Below are positions 9,414 to 18,708 of a DNA stretch of 64,000 nucleotides, in pieces. How positions within the stretch are numbered: position 1 is the first letter of the stretch; the number at the start of each line of letters is the position of its first letter. The DNA comes from Prolixibacteraceae bacterium (GTDB taxonomy: Bacteria > Bacteroidota > Bacteroidia > Bacteroidales > Prolixibacteraceae). The translations under genes and the position numbers were made by a program. The stretch is from NCBI GenBank assembly GCA_019720755.1, contig CP081303.1, positions 186,001 to 250,000 of the forward strand. Reading direction: 5' to 3'. Under the pieces are notes generated by a model, which worked only from the letters and a program-made list of their open reading frames with translations, made no database searches and was not told the DNA's origin.

Positions 9414-10535
9414 ATGAATCAACGTACTAGAAATATTCTTATCGCATTTAGTTTTGTATTACTTGCCGTTCTATTATGGTATTTTAGTGATATTGTAATT
9501 TATATTTTGATTGCCTCTGTATTAAGTGTTATTGGTCGCCCAATAAAAAATATACTAGAGAAGATCCATATCCGAAATTGGCGTATGGGTGCAAATCTCT
9601 CTTCTGCATTAACGCTCCTTTTTTTGTGGGTCATTATTATCGGATTCTTTTCTTTCTTAATACCAATGTTTGCCTCTGAAGCAAAGGAGTTGTCAAATGT
9701 AGATGTCCATTCTATCGTAAATTATACATTAGATTCTTTACAACAGCTTCGTGAGAACTATCCTTTTATCAAGTTGCCATCTTTTGACGAACAAAGTTTG
9801 GTTGCTCTAGCGAAAGGAGAGTTGAGCCAAGCTTTTGATTTATCAAAAGTTTCTAATGTCTTTAGCTCTGTTTTTGGAACATTAGGGAGCCTTCTTATTA
9901 TGTCTTTTTCGGTCAGTTTTATACTATTTTTTTTTCTGAAAGAGGAGAGTATGTTTACTCAAGGAATTTTACTTTTTGTTCCTGAAGAGTATGAGACCAA
10001 AGTAAAAAATACATTGAATAATACTTCTTCCCTCTTGAAACGCTATGTAATTGGAATTGTTCTCGAAATATTGGGAATTATGATCTTCGATACTATCGGA
10101 TTGACAGTTATAGGTTTAGGTTTTTCTCATGCGGTGGTTGTTGCTACTTTTGCAGGGTTGATGAATGTCATCCCTTATATTGGTCCTTGGATTGGTGCAA
10201 TATTTGGTGTATTGGTGGCTGTTGCTACCAATGTGAACGCTCCTTTTATGGAGATTACTCTACCTCTAATAGGTCTTGTTCTTCTAGTTGCTGCCCTTTC
10301 TCAAATTGCCGATAATATTGTATTTCAACCCATCATATATTCAAATAGTGTGAAAGCACATCCATTGGAGATTTTCTTGGTAATACTGATGGCTGGATCG
10401 CTAGCGGGTGTTCCTGGTATGATTTTGGCTATCCCAGGTTATACGGTGATACGTGTGGTATTGAGGGAGTTTTTCTATGGATTCTCTTTTGTTCGGAAGT
10501 TGACAAAGAATATGAATATAGAGAATGATAAATAA
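9414..10535 (+). CDS. AI-2E family transporter (PerM/TqsA-type permease)
   Basis: A 373-aa polytopic inner-membrane protein of the AI-2E exporter superfamily. It has two N-terminal membrane segments (about 8-43 and 60-85), a soluble stretch (about 90-150), then a membrane cluster that includes the family hallmark GLMNVIPYIGPWIGAIFG. The C-terminal half keeps QPIIYSNSVKAHPLEIFLVI and the glycine-rich MAGSLAGVPGMILAIP. Family members export small molecules or ions, and the substrate here cannot be told. Divergent from recQ with an 88-bp gap, convergent with the glycosyltransferase. Confidence 0.88.
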   Translation: MNQRTRNILIAFSFVLLAVLLWYFSDIVIYILIASVLSVIGRPIKNILEKIHIRNWRMGANLSSALTLLFLWVIIIGFFSFLIPMFASEAKELSNVDVHSIVNYTLDSLQQLRENYPFIKLPSFDEQSLVALAKGELSQAFDLSKVSNVFSSVFGTLGSLLIMSFSVSFILFFFLKEESMFTQGILLFVPEEYETKVKNTLNNTSSLLKRYVIGIVLEILGIMIFDTIGLTVIGLGFSHAVVVATFAGLMNVIPYIGPWIGAIFGVLVAVATNVNAPFMEITLPLIGLVLLVAALSQIADNIVFQPIIYSNSVKAHPLEIFLVILMAGSLAGVPGMILAIPGYTVIRVVLREFFYGFSFVRKLTKNMNIENDK

Positions 10536-10539
10536 TAAG

Positions 10540-10582
10540 ATGTCTCTTCTGCTCTTTGGGAGTGGAAGAGATACTTTTTTTT
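10540..10582. terminator. Intrinsic terminator, convergent gene pair
   Basis: TCTCTTC (10543-10549) pairs with GAAGAGA (10565-10571) around an inner CTC/GAG, then a T8 run at 10575-10582. It directly abuts the stop codon of the minus-strand glycosyltransferase. Confidence 0.75.
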
Positions 10583-11618
10583 AATGATGTTTTAATTGAG
10601 AGTATTTTCGAATAGAACAGAGTGACGAAAGTAGTGGTATACAACCTTGATAAATAGGTAACTCTGATCTTTTCTTGAACTCTTTCCCTTTCCTGTATTT
10701 TTGGATCTTCGACTTGGAACGATAAAAATCACGATGTGCCTTGAGTACTTGTGGAACAAGATTAAATTCTCCTTTTAAAATAAAAACCATTGAAGCTACT
10801 CCATCTAATATCATTCGTTTTAATAGTGTGGTGAATCGCTCGCTTTTATGAAGGTTTCGTGATAATAGAATGAGGTTGTTACGGAAATTAAGATAAGTTT
10901 TCTTTGGATTACCATAGGGTAGAGATCCCCCCCCTAGATGATACACCTTAGATGCTGGATTGACATATACATTGCCTCCAAGGTTATTAGCCCTCCAACA
11001 TAGGTCAATCTCTTCCATATGAGCCCAAAAAATGGTGTCAAATCCACCTAGTCGATGCCACATAGAACTTCGAATTGCGAAACAAGCTCCCGATGCCCAA
11101 AATACCTGTTTAAGATCATCATACTGATGGTCATCTTTTTCTAAATGATCCATGATTCGTCCTCTACAAAAAGGATATCCCATGGTGTCTATGTATCCTC
11201 CTGATGCTCCAGCATATTCGAAGAAGTCATGCTTTTTATCATCCATTATTTTGGGCTGTTGTATTGCAATGCTTTTATCCTTTTCAAATGTGTGGATCAG
11301 AGGTTCTAACCAACCCTTTGAAGCCCTAATATCGGAATTCATTAGGATATATATATCTACTTCAATTTGTTGTAAACAGCGATTATATCCATCTGCGAAC
11401 CCATAGTTTTTTTCCAAAGGAAGCCACTCAATTTCTGGGATGGATTCAACCACATCGAAACTTTGGTCTGTCGACCCATTGTCTGCTACAATAAGCCTTG
11501 CATTTGGATAGGTTGTGTTTGCAACCAAATCGGGAAGGTAGGTTTTTAACAACGCTTCTCCATTCCAGTTTAGTATTACAACCGCAACAGTTAATGGATT
11601 GGGACTTATAGAACTCAT
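10581..11618 (-). CDS. Family 2 glycosyltransferase
   Basis: A 345-aa cytoplasmic GT-A glycosyltransferase, related to rhamnosyltransferase-like GT2 enzymes. The N-terminal VAVVILNWNGEALL and VADNGSTDQSFDVV are the nucleotide-sugar binding part. ILMNSDIRAS is the DXD-like metal site, and WAHMEEIDLCWRANNLGGNVY is the acceptor/catalytic ED motif. VYHLGGGSLPYGNPKKTYLNF and RNNLILLSRNLHKSERF are typical of this subgroup. A basic helical tail follows. It lies 69 bp downstream of the acyltransferase on the same strand, so both may serve cell-envelope glycolipid synthesis. The sugar and acceptor are unknown. Confidence 0.88.
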   Translation of the reverse strand: MSSISPNPLTVAVVILNWNGEALLKTYLPDLVANTTYPNARLIVADNGSTDQSFDVVESIPEIEWLPLEKNYGFADGYNRCLQQIEVDIYILMNSDIRASKGWLEPLIHTFEKDKSIAIQQPKIMDDKKHDFFEYAGASGGYIDTMGYPFCRGRIMDHLEKDDHQYDDLKQVFWASGACFAIRSSMWHRLGGFDTIFWAHMEEIDLCWRANNLGGNVYVNPASKVYHLGGGSLPYGNPKKTYLNFRNNLILLSRNLHKSERFTTLLKRMILDGVASMVFILKGEFNLVPQVLKAHRDFYRSKSKIQKYRKGKEFKKRSELPIYQGCIPLLSSLCSIRKYSQLKHH

Positions 11619-11687
11619 GGGATTTGTATCTTATTTTAATTATCTATTATTGCTACAATAATATTGTATAGGTCTTACTTAATTGGG

Positions 11688-12563
11688 TTATGAATTTCTC
11701 TGATGTTTCCATCTCTTATGAGTCCAAAGCCAAAACTCTGGATTTTTCAAAATAGTCTTTTCTAGATGCTTGGTATCCTTCTCGGTAATGACATATTGTT
11801 CTTCATCTTTTGCGTGTTTCGTGATTAAATCAAACTGAACATTGTAGTGACCACGTTCAGGTTTTGTAATCTCTGCGGTGACCACAACAGAGTCTAGTTT
11901 CTTAGCGATCTTCTCGACACCTAAGAAAATTGGAGTATCCTGATTTAAGAATGTGGTCCAATATTGAATATCTTGTTTCTTTGGAGATTGATCATTTATA
12001 AAACCAGAAATAGAAGGAATACCTAATCGGTAATCGTTGTAGAGTCTCTTAAATATCTTATTTTTTGGAATTGGTTCTGCTCCTAATCGACTGCGCAATC
12101 TTAGGTAGAATTTATCAAATGCTTTGTTGTGAAGGGGTTTGTAGACAGGCAGATAACTTGTTGGCACAGATAGTTTAAGACAACTGATCCATTCCCAGTT
12201 GTTATGGTGCCCTACAGAAACAATAATTTGCCTTCCTTGATCGATATACTTCTGAAGAAGTTCTGGATTGATTATATGTACCCGTTTTTTTACCTCTTCT
12301 GTAGAGATATCAGAGAAATATAATGTCTCTACTGTCATATCTACAAGATGACGATAAAACTTTTTTTCTATTTCAAGGATCTCTTTTTGGTCTTTGTCAG
12401 GAAATGAATTCGTTAAATTTGTTCGTACCACGCCTCTTCTGTAGCGAACGATATAGTATGTGAGATAGTAAAATAAGTTAGAAAAAAAGTAGTGTACACG
12501 CAATGGAAATATGTTTGCAATGCGTGTAAGACCTCTTATTATCATATACTGAACCTGGTTCAT
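11688..12563 (-). CDS. Lysophospholipid/lipid A acyltransferase family protein (LpxL/HtrB-like)
   Basis: A 291-aa membrane-associated acyltransferase of the lipid A acyltransferase family. An N-terminal hydrophobic stretch precedes YYIVRYRRGVVRTNLTNSFP, a family signature. The catalytic H-x4-D/E motif appears as HHNNWEW. Substrate-loop residues follow in YLPVYKPLHNKAFDKFYLRLRS, and GFINDQSPKK is the conserved second block. The frame is open to an ATG at 12608, but family proteins start near MNQVQYMIIRGL, so I chose ATG 12563. It probably adds a secondary acyl chain to lipid A or a related lipid, as a unit with the downstream glycosyltransferase. Confidence 0.85.
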   Translation of the reverse strand: MNQVQYMIIRGLTRIANIFPLRVHYFFSNLFYYLTYYIVRYRRGVVRTNLTNSFPDKDQKEILEIEKKFYRHLVDMTVETLYFSDISTEEVKKRVHIINPELLQKYIDQGRQIIVSVGHHNNWEWISCLKLSVPTSYLPVYKPLHNKAFDKFYLRLRSRLGAEPIPKNKIFKRLYNDYRLGIPSISGFINDQSPKKQDIQYWTTFLNQDTPIFLGVEKIAKKLDSVVVTAEITKPERGHYNVQFDLITKHAKDEEQYVITEKDTKHLEKTILKNPEFWLWTHKRWKHQRNS

Positions 12564-12608
12564 CTCTTTCTTATATTGTGATTCAACATTGTTGTATTTA
12601 TACACCAT

Positions 12609-13065
12609 TCTCTGATGTCTGTGAAGAAATCAGAGAATCATGAACAAATATCTTTTTTATTAATTAATAAATATAATAATTTCTGTGATTATTTTTCTCT
12701 ATGATATGAAGTCTACTTTTTATATTTTGTTCAAGTTATTGTTCCTTAGTCTATTATTATATGTATCATTATACGTCTATAGAGGTTATTTCTACTAAAA
12801 ATAGTTCCTGTTTAAAGAAATGATAGATTCTGATATTTAGACTTTTGTTTGTCCACGATATAGGCCTATTGAAGTACGAAGGATTTCTCTTGATGTAATC
12901 TATTCTGGTGAAGGAAATTATCGGAATCAGGTATAAATAGATCTTTTCAGAGTAAAGTACTTGCAGTCATTGATCTGTAATGCGAATATATCGGCACTTT
13001 TTTTTATTTTTGTATGCTTTATAGTGGAAATAAATATTGATATTAAATATATAACAGATTAATTG
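12609..13065. other. Divergent intergenic region
   Basis: About 455 bp of AT-rich DNA between the divergent acyltransferase and valS. It must hold both promoters. I recognised no T-box, RNA gene or repeat. Confidence 0.55.
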
Positions 13066-15693
13066 ATGGAAATACCTGGCAAGTACAACCCGGCGGATGT
13101 AGAAAGTAGATGGTATAAATATTGGATGGAAAATAAGATGTTCCATTCTGAACCAGATGAGAGAGAACCTTATACGATTGTTATTCCTCCTCCAAACGTC
13201 ACAGGAGTTTTGCACATGGGCCACATGTTGAATAATACGATACAAGATATCCTTATTCGTCGTGCACGTATGCAAAACAAGAATGCTTGTTGGGTTCCTG
13301 GAACCGACCATGCTTCTATTGCAACAGAGGCTAAGGTGGTTGCTCGACTAAAAGAGCGTGGAATCGATAAAACAGATCTTGAGCGTGATGAGTTTATGAA
13401 ACATGCTTGGGATTGGACGGATGAGTATGGTGGAATTATTTTGGAGCAGTTGAAAACTTTGGGTGCTTCTTGTGATTGGGATCGTACTTGCTTTACTATG
13501 GATGAGGATCGTTCTAAATCTGTTATCTCTGCTTTTGTCGACCTATTCAAACAAGGATATGTGTATCGTGGTGTAAGAATGGTTAATTGGGATCCTTCTG
13601 CTCTTACTGCTGTATCTGATGAAGAGGTTATTCATAAAGAAGAGAAAAGCAAACTATATTTCCTTCGTTACCAAATCGAAGGTAGTGATGAGTATGTTAC
13701 TATTGCTACAACTCGTCCTGAAACTATTCTTGGAGATACAGCAGTATGTATCAACCCGAATGACGATCGTTTCAAACAATTAGCTGGTAAAAATGTTATC
13801 GTTCCTCTTGTGAATAGAGTAATTCCTATTGTACAAGACGAATACGTAGATATGGAGTTTGGTACAGGATGTTTGAAAATTACTCCTGCACACGATGTTC
13901 ATGATTATGAAATTGGATTAAAATATAACCTTGAGTCTATCGATATCTTTAACGATAACGGTACGATTAATGACAAGGTTGGTCTTTTTGTTGGAGTCGA
14001 TCGTTTTGAGGCACGTAAACAAATTATACCACAACTTGAAGAGGCGGGTAATCTTGTAAAGATTGAGGATTATACGAATAAAGTTGGTTACTCTGAGCGT
14101 ACAAATGCTGTGATTGAACCAAAACTCTCTGCTCAGTGGTTCTTAAAAATGAGTGAACTTGCTAAGCCTGCATTGGAAAGTGTAATGAATGACGAGATTG
14201 AATTTCATCCTAAGAAGTTCAAGAATGTCTATCGTCACTGGATGGAGAATGTGAAGGATTGGTGTATCTCTCGTCAGTTATGGTGGGGACACCGTATTCC
14301 CGTTTATTACCTAGAAGATGGTTCTTATGTGGTTGCTAGTGGTATTGAAGAAGCTGTAAAAGCAGCTCAAGAGAAAACAGGTAATAACAGTTTAACTGCA
14401 GAAGATCTACGTCAGGATGAAGATGTATTAGATACTTGGGCTTCTTCTTGGTTATGGCCTATCTCAGTATTTGATGGAATGGAACATCCAGATAACGAGG
14501 AGTTTAATTACTATTATCCAACAAACGACTTGGTTACTGGACACGATATTATCTTCTTCTGGGTTGCTCGTATGATTATCGCAGGATATCAGTTTAAAGG
14601 AAAGATGCCATTCAAGAATGTGTACTTTACTGGTATGGTGCGTGACAAGCAACGTCGTAAGATGTCTAAGTCGTTAGGAAACTCACCAGATCCATTAGAT
14701 CTAATGGCAAAGTATGGTGCTGATGGTGTTCGTGTGGGTATGTTACTTTGCTCTCCTGCTGGTGGAGACCTTCTTTTCGATGAATCGTTAACAGAACAAG
14801 GAGCAAACTTTACTACCAAGGTATGGAACTCGTTCCGTCTTGTTCATGGATGGACTGTTGATGCGTCGATTTCACAACCAGAATATGCTGCTAAGGGTAT
14901 AGAGTGGTTTAATAGTAAGTTAGATAGTGCAATCTTAAGCATTAACGATAATTTCGATCAGTACAGATTATCTGAAGGCTTGATGACTGTTTATAATACA
15001 TTCCGTGACGAATTCTCAGGATGGTTGCTTGAGGTTGTAAAACCTGCTTATCAACAACCTATCGATGCGAAGACTTATCAGGAAGTATTGGCGATATTTG
15101 ATAAACTATTGCGTATTCTTCACCCATTCATGCCTTTTATCACGGAAGAGATATGGCAGTTGTTGCAGAAACGTGAAGAAGGCGAATCAATAATGCTTGC
15201 TCAATGGCCTGAGACTTCTACAGTGGATGAGACACTTTTAAATGATTTCGAAGACCTTAAAGAGGCTGTGGCGGGAATACGTACTATCCGTAAAGAGAAA
15301 AATATTGCAAATAAAGAAACTCTTGATCTTTCTGTCCTTGCGGGAGACAAGGGATACCATGTTTCTCTTAATGCAGTCTTCCAAAAGATTGCGAACCTGT
15401 CCTCTTTAGCTGAGGTAACAGAAGAGGTATCTGGAGCACTCTCTTTTATGGTTAAGTCTTCTCAATTCTTCCTTCCTCTAGGTGATTTAGTGAATGTAGA
15501 AGAGGAATTAGAGAAACTAGAAGCTGATTTAAAATATACAGAAGGATTCCTTAACTCTGTAATGAAGAAGTTAGGAAATCAGAAATTCGTTGGTAGTGCA
15601 CCAGCAAAAGTGGTAGATCTTGAACGTAAGAAACAAGCTGATGCTGAAGAGAAGATACGTGTTATTAAAGAGCGTATTGCTTCATTAAAATAA
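13066..15693 (+). CDS. valS: Valyl-tRNA synthetase
   Basis: An 875-aa class Ia aminoacyl-tRNA synthetase that charges tRNA-Val. HIGH appears as HMGH in [16 protein letters not shown]. The editing (CP1) domain contains [17 protein letters not shown] is in [14 protein letters not shown]. The anticodon-binding helical domain includes [18 protein letters not shown]-terminal coiled-coil arm (about 810-875) is typical of ValRS. I start at ATG 13066; a TTG codon directly before it is also in frame. The gene stands alone with its own terminator. Confidence 0.97.
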   Translation: MEIPGKYNPADVESRWYKYWMENKMFHSEPDEREPYTIVIPPPNVTGVLHMGHMLNNTIQDILIRRARMQNKNACWVPGTDHASIATEAKVVARLKERGIDKTDLERDEFMKHAWDWTDEYGGIILEQLKTLGASCDWDRTCFTMDEDRSKSVISAFVDLFKQGYVYRGVRMVNWDPSALTAVSDEEVIHKEEKSKLYFLRYQIEGSDEYVTIATTRPETILGDTAVCINPNDDRFKQLAGKNVIVPLVNRVIPIVQDEYVDMEFGTGCLKITPAHDVHDYEIGLKYNLESIDIFNDNGTINDKVGLFVGVDRFEARKQIIPQLEEAGNLVKIEDYTNKVGYSERTNAVIEPKLSAQWFLKMSELAKPALESVMNDEIEFHPKKFKNVYRHWMENVKDWCISRQLWWGHRIPVYYLEDGSYVVASGIEEAVKAAQEKTGNNSLTAEDLRQDEDVLDTWASSWLWPISVFDGMEHPDNEEFNYYYPTNDLVTGHDIIFFWVARMIIAGYQFKGKMPFKNVYFTGMVRDKQRRKMSKSLGNSPDPLDLMAKYGADGVRVGMLLCSPAGGDLLFDESLTEQGANFTTKVWNSFRLVHGWTVDASISQPEYAAKGIEWFNSKLDSAILSINDNFDQYRLSEGLMTVYNTFRDEFSGWLLEVVKPAYQQPIDAKTYQEVLAIFDKLLRILHPFMPFITEEIWQLLQKREEGESIMLAQWPETSTVDETLLNDFEDLKEAVAGIRTIRKEKNIANKETLDLSVLAGDKGYHVSLNAVFQKIANLSSLAEVTEEVSGALSFMVKSSQFFLPLGDLVNVEEELEKLEADLKYTEGFLNSVMKKLGNQKFVGSAPAKVVDLERKKQADAEEKIRVIKERIASLK

Positions 15694-15716
15694 GAAATTT
15701 ATTTTATATAAAGATA

Positions 15717-15746
15717 GAAAAGGAGTCTGAATAGACTCCTTTTTTG
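15717..15746 (+). terminator. Intrinsic terminator after valS
   Basis: AAAAGGAGTC, loop TGAATA, GACTCCTTTTTT, 25 bp past the stop. Confidence 0.85.
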
Positions 15747-15809
15747 TTCTCTATACAACGCTTTTATCTAAGAGAATAAATCTGTTTCTCGGTATTGAGG
15801 ATTATACAA

Positions 15810-15845
15810 TAAAAAAGGAGAATATTGACTTTATCAATATCCTCC
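15810..15845 (-). terminator. Intrinsic terminator of the GGGtGRT operon
   Basis: On the minus strand GGAGGATATTGA pairs with TCAATATTCTCC (15817-15845, one mismatch) and is followed by TTTTTTATT. Confidence 0.75.
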
Positions 15846-15906
15846 AAGTCTGTAGTCTTTGGGTACCAAAGACACATATAAACAATGTATAATCTAAGGG
15901 TGTTTG

Positions 15907-16908
15907 TTATTTCATATCACGTTGTTCAACTGCAACTGCAACTGCAACCGATGCTCCTACCATTGGATTGTTACCCATACCTATAAGTCCCATCATCTCC
16001 ACGTGAGCTGGTACTGATGAAGACCCTGCGAACTGTGCATCTGAGTGCATACGTCCCATGGTATCTGTCATACCGTACGATGCAGGACCTGCAGCCATAT
16101 TATCAGGGTGAAGCGTACGTCCTGTACCTCCTCCTGAAGCTACAGAGAAATACTTCTTACCTTGCTCATAACACTCTTTCTTGTAAGTTCCTGCAACAGG
16201 ATGTTGAAAACGTGTTGGGTTTGTGGAGTTTCCTGTAATAGAAACATCTACTCCTTCTAAATGAAGTATCGCAACTCCTTCACGAACATCATCTGCACCG
16301 TAACACTTTACTTGTGCTCTTTCTCCTTTAGAGTATGACTTCTCTTTAACGACTTCAATTTCTCCTGTAGCGTAGTTGAACTGGGTCTCTACATGAGTGA
16401 ATCCATTAATCCTTGAGATGATATGTGCAGCATCTTTCCCTAATCCATTAAGGATAACTTTAAGAGGCTCTTTACGGACCTTATTGGCTGATCTAGCAAG
16501 ACCAATAGCTCCCTCTGCTGCAGCAAAAGATTCATGTCCAGCAAGGAATGCAAAGCACTTTGTTTCTGGTCTTAATAGCATTGATGCTAAATTACCGTGT
16601 CCAAGTCCTACTTTTCTATCATCTGCTACTGAACCAGGAATACAGAATGCTTGAAGTGCTTCTCCAAGAGTGATTGCTACTTCAGCAGCCTCTGTTTGTC
16701 CTCTTTTGATTGCAACCGCAGCACCAATAGTATAAGCCCAACCTGCATTATCGAATGCGATAGGCTGTATTTCTTTAACAAGAGATTTAATATCTAGATT
16801 GTTCTCTTTACAAATCAATTCTGCAGCCTCAAGAGACTCAATATCGTTTTGTTTTAAGAATGATTGAATGTTATCAATTCTTCTTTCATATCCTTCGAAG
16901 AGTGCCAT
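15907..16908 (-). CDS. GGGtGRT family protein
   Basis: A 333-aa member of the conserved GGGtGRT family, named for the motif at residues 259-265 (ASGGGTGRTLHPDNMAAG). It has a soluble alpha/beta appearance and no signal peptide. Other conserved blocks are ICKENNLDI near the start, GHESFAAAEGAIGLARSA and GMGNNPMVGASVAVAVAVEQ at the end. The molecular function is not established. It starts only 4 bp after the stop of the NifU-like gene, so the two are almost certainly co-transcribed. The pairing recurs in Bacteroidota and Firmicutes genomes (family knowledge) and suggests a role linked to Fe-S cluster assembly or to a cluster-bearing enzyme. Confidence 0.88.
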   Translation of the reverse strand: MALFEGYERRIDNIQSFLKQNDIESLEAAELICKENNLDIKSLVKEIQPIAFDNAGWAYTIGAAVAIKRGQTEAAEVAITLGEALQAFCIPGSVADDRKVGLGHGNLASMLLRPETKCFAFLAGHESFAAAEGAIGLARSANKVRKEPLKVILNGLGKDAAHIISRINGFTHVETQFNYATGEIEVVKEKSYSKGERAQVKCYGADDVREGVAILHLEGVDVSITGNSTNPTRFQHPVAGTYKKECYEQGKKYFSVASGGGTGRTLHPDNMAAGPASYGMTDTMGRMHSDAQFAGSSSVPAHVEMMGLIGMGNNPMVGASVAVAVAVEQRDMK

Positions 16909-16912
16909 CTTG

Positions 16913-17605
16913 TTACTGTTTTCTAGGGTTAATATATTTTACTGCATCGTCGTATCTTCCATAAGTACCAGTAGCTTTCATTAAAGCTTCATCTGCAGAG
17001 AGTCCTTTCTCGATGAACTCCATCATCTTACCTAATTGAACAAATTTGTACCCGATTATTTCGTTATCCTCATCCAATGCTTGTTCTGTAACATAACCTT
17101 CTGTAACCTCTAGGTAGCGTGATCCTTTTGCTACAGTACCATATGTCGTTCCAATAACAGATCTTTCTCCTTTACCTAGATCTTCAAGAGCTGCTCCTAT
17201 AGGAAGTCCACCTTCAGAAAAAGCTGTTTGGCTTCTTCCATAAACTATTTGAAGGAATAGTTCTCGCATTGCAACATTTATCGCGTCACATACTAAATCA
17301 GTATTGAGAGCTTCTAAGATTGTTTTACCTGGAAGAATCTCTGAAGCCATCGCTGCTGAGTGTGTCATTCCAGTACATCCTATTGTTTCAACTAAAGCTT
17401 CTTGAATAATTCCTTCTTTTATATTCAGTGTTAGTTTACATGCTCCTTGTTGAGGTGCACACCAACCGACTCCATGGGTTAATCCACTGATATCAACTAT
17501 CTCTTTTGCTTTTGTCCATAATCCTTGTTGTGGAATGGGCGAGGGTCCATGATTTGGGCCTTGTGCTACAACGCACATGTTCTTTATCTCTGAAGTATAA
17601 TCCAT
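16913..17605 (-). CDS. NifU-like Fe-S cluster assembly scaffold protein
   Basis: A 230-aa protein with an IscU/NifU-type N-terminal scaffold domain. Candidate cluster ligands are Cys49 and Cys56 (GVGWCAPQQGAC), Cys77 (IGCTGMTHSAAMASE, like the GC-x-ASSAM block of IscU) and Cys106. The rest (about 120-230) is an extension not found in IscU, with SEGGLPIGAALEDLGKGERS. It is first in a two-gene unit with the GGGtGRT gene. The likely role is to hold or deliver an Fe-S cluster for a process specific to this pair. It is not embedded in an isc or suf operon here. Confidence 0.85.
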   Translation of the reverse strand: MDYTSEIKNMCVVAQGPNHGPSPIPQQGLWTKAKEIVDISGLTHGVGWCAPQQGACKLTLNIKEGIIQEALVETIGCTGMTHSAAMASEILPGKTILEALNTDLVCDAINVAMRELFLQIVYGRSQTAFSEGGLPIGAALEDLGKGERSVIGTTYGTVAKGSRYLEVTEGYVTEQALDEDNEIIGYKFVQLGKMMEFIEKGLSADEALMKATGTYGRYDDAVKYINPRKQ

Positions 17606-18026
17606 CGTTAATCCTTTGTAATTAGATATTAACTGTGTTAGAATTTCGATACAAATCTATATGAAAAGAAATGCTGGACTCTTAACGTTTTGTTAAATTA
17701 ACAATGTGAAATAGTGTTGATCCCTATGTAGTTATGGGAAGTGATTTGAAGTTATTGTGATTGTTTATTTCTGATTTTAATGATGTGTAACTAAAATTAA
17801 TCATAGCTATTTTATAGATTTATAAAGGATTACTTAGTCTTGATGTTGTAGGAGTGGTTACACATATCTTGTATGATAATAATATCTTTTTGTTTTTAAC
17901 ATTATTATACAATTGTCGTTATTTATAATCCTTCTATTGATCTATTTTAACAGTAAAATTGCTTGTTTTATGCAATAATGATCATTTCAGTTAATTACAG
18001 GAGTAGTTATAAGTCGGATGTAAGAC
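17606..18026. other. AT-rich intergenic region
   Basis: About 420 bp upstream of the NifU-like gene. It should contain that operon's promoter. No ORF, RNA gene or repeat was recognised. Confidence 0.55.
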
Positions 18027-18072
18027 AAAAAAAGTGCCTTAAAGCCATTCTTATGATGGTTTTAAGGCACTC
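18027..18072 (-). terminator. Strong intrinsic terminator of the repeat lipoprotein gene
   Basis: AGTGCCTTAAA (18033-18043) pairs with TTTAAGGCACT (18061-18071), with an inner CCAT/ATGG stem. A T7 run follows on the minus strand. Confidence 0.85.
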
Positions 18073-18098
18073 TTGATACATAAACTAGACTTCTTAAA

Positions 18099-18488
18099 TT
18101 ATTCTTTTTCATTATTATAATCGTTTGGAGGAAGTGGTATCCAAGAGTCTGCACTGTCCGATAAAGCCTCTGTAGAAGGTATATTCACTTTATTAGGAGG
18201 AAGTGGTATCCAAGAGTCTGCACTGTCCGATAAAGTCTCTGTAGAAGGTATATTCACTTTATTAGGAGGAAGTGGTATCCATGAGTCTGCACTATCCGAT
18301 AAAGACTCTATAGAAGGTATATTCTCTTTATTTGGAGGGAGTGGTATCCAAGAATCCGCGGTATCCAATCTTGAACTTTTGATACTATTCTTATAGCTGT
18401 TTGGATTAAACTCTGCAGGATCTAGTGTTTCATTTGTACATGAATATATTAGCAAGAGAATCATGCATACAGGGAACAAAATTTTCAT
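18099..18488 (-). CDS. Small lipoprotein with four WIPLPPN tandem repeats
   Basis: A 129-aa lipoprotein with signal peptide MKILFPVCMILLLIYSC and lipid Cys17. After a 25-residue linker come four copies of a 23-residue unit built as ADSWIPLPPNK-NIPS-E-LSDS, separated by acidic Ser/Asp-rich spacers; the last copy ends in a short charged tail. The DNA repeats have an exact 69-bp period (GGAGGAAGTGG or variants at 18127, 18196, 18265, 18334). The Trp/Pro-rich, low-complexity unit is likely extended and surface exposed. I do not recognise a family. Monocistronic with its own strong terminator. Confidence 0.75.
   Translation of the reverse strand: MKILFPVCMILLLIYSCTNETLDPAEFNPNSYKNSIKSSRLDTADSWIPLPPNKENIPSIESLSDSADSWIPLPPNKVNIPSTETLSDSADSWIPLPPNKVNIPSTEALSDSADSWIPLPPNDYNNEKE
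18127..18362. repeat. Four 69-bp tandem repeats within the lipoprotein gene
   Basis: In-frame units of 69 bp begin at 18127, 18196, 18265 and 18334. The first two are nearly identical and the fourth is the most diverged. This is a coding minisatellite able to expand or contract in steps of 23 residues. Confidence 0.9.
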
Positions 18489-18658
18489 AAAATAGGTTTT
18501 AATAAAGACATGACTATTTTATGAATCATGTCTTTGGGTTATAGTAAAATCAATATATTAATAATGTAAAGGGCATAGATTGTAAGGAAACCCTAATAAA
18601 AAGTATTTTCGTCTTCCAATATTTTCTTTCGCTTCATATAATACGGAAGAAAATTATT

Positions 18659-18702
18659 ATCCCCCCTTCATGATCAGGTTATAGATCAAGGAAGGAGGGA
18701 AT
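18659..18702 (-). terminator. Probable terminator after lpdA
   Basis: CCCTTC-TGATC (left arm) pairs imperfectly with GATCA-GGAAGG (right arm), just past the lpdA stop. The T-tract is weak. Confidence 0.45.
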
Positions 18703-18708
18703 TATATT

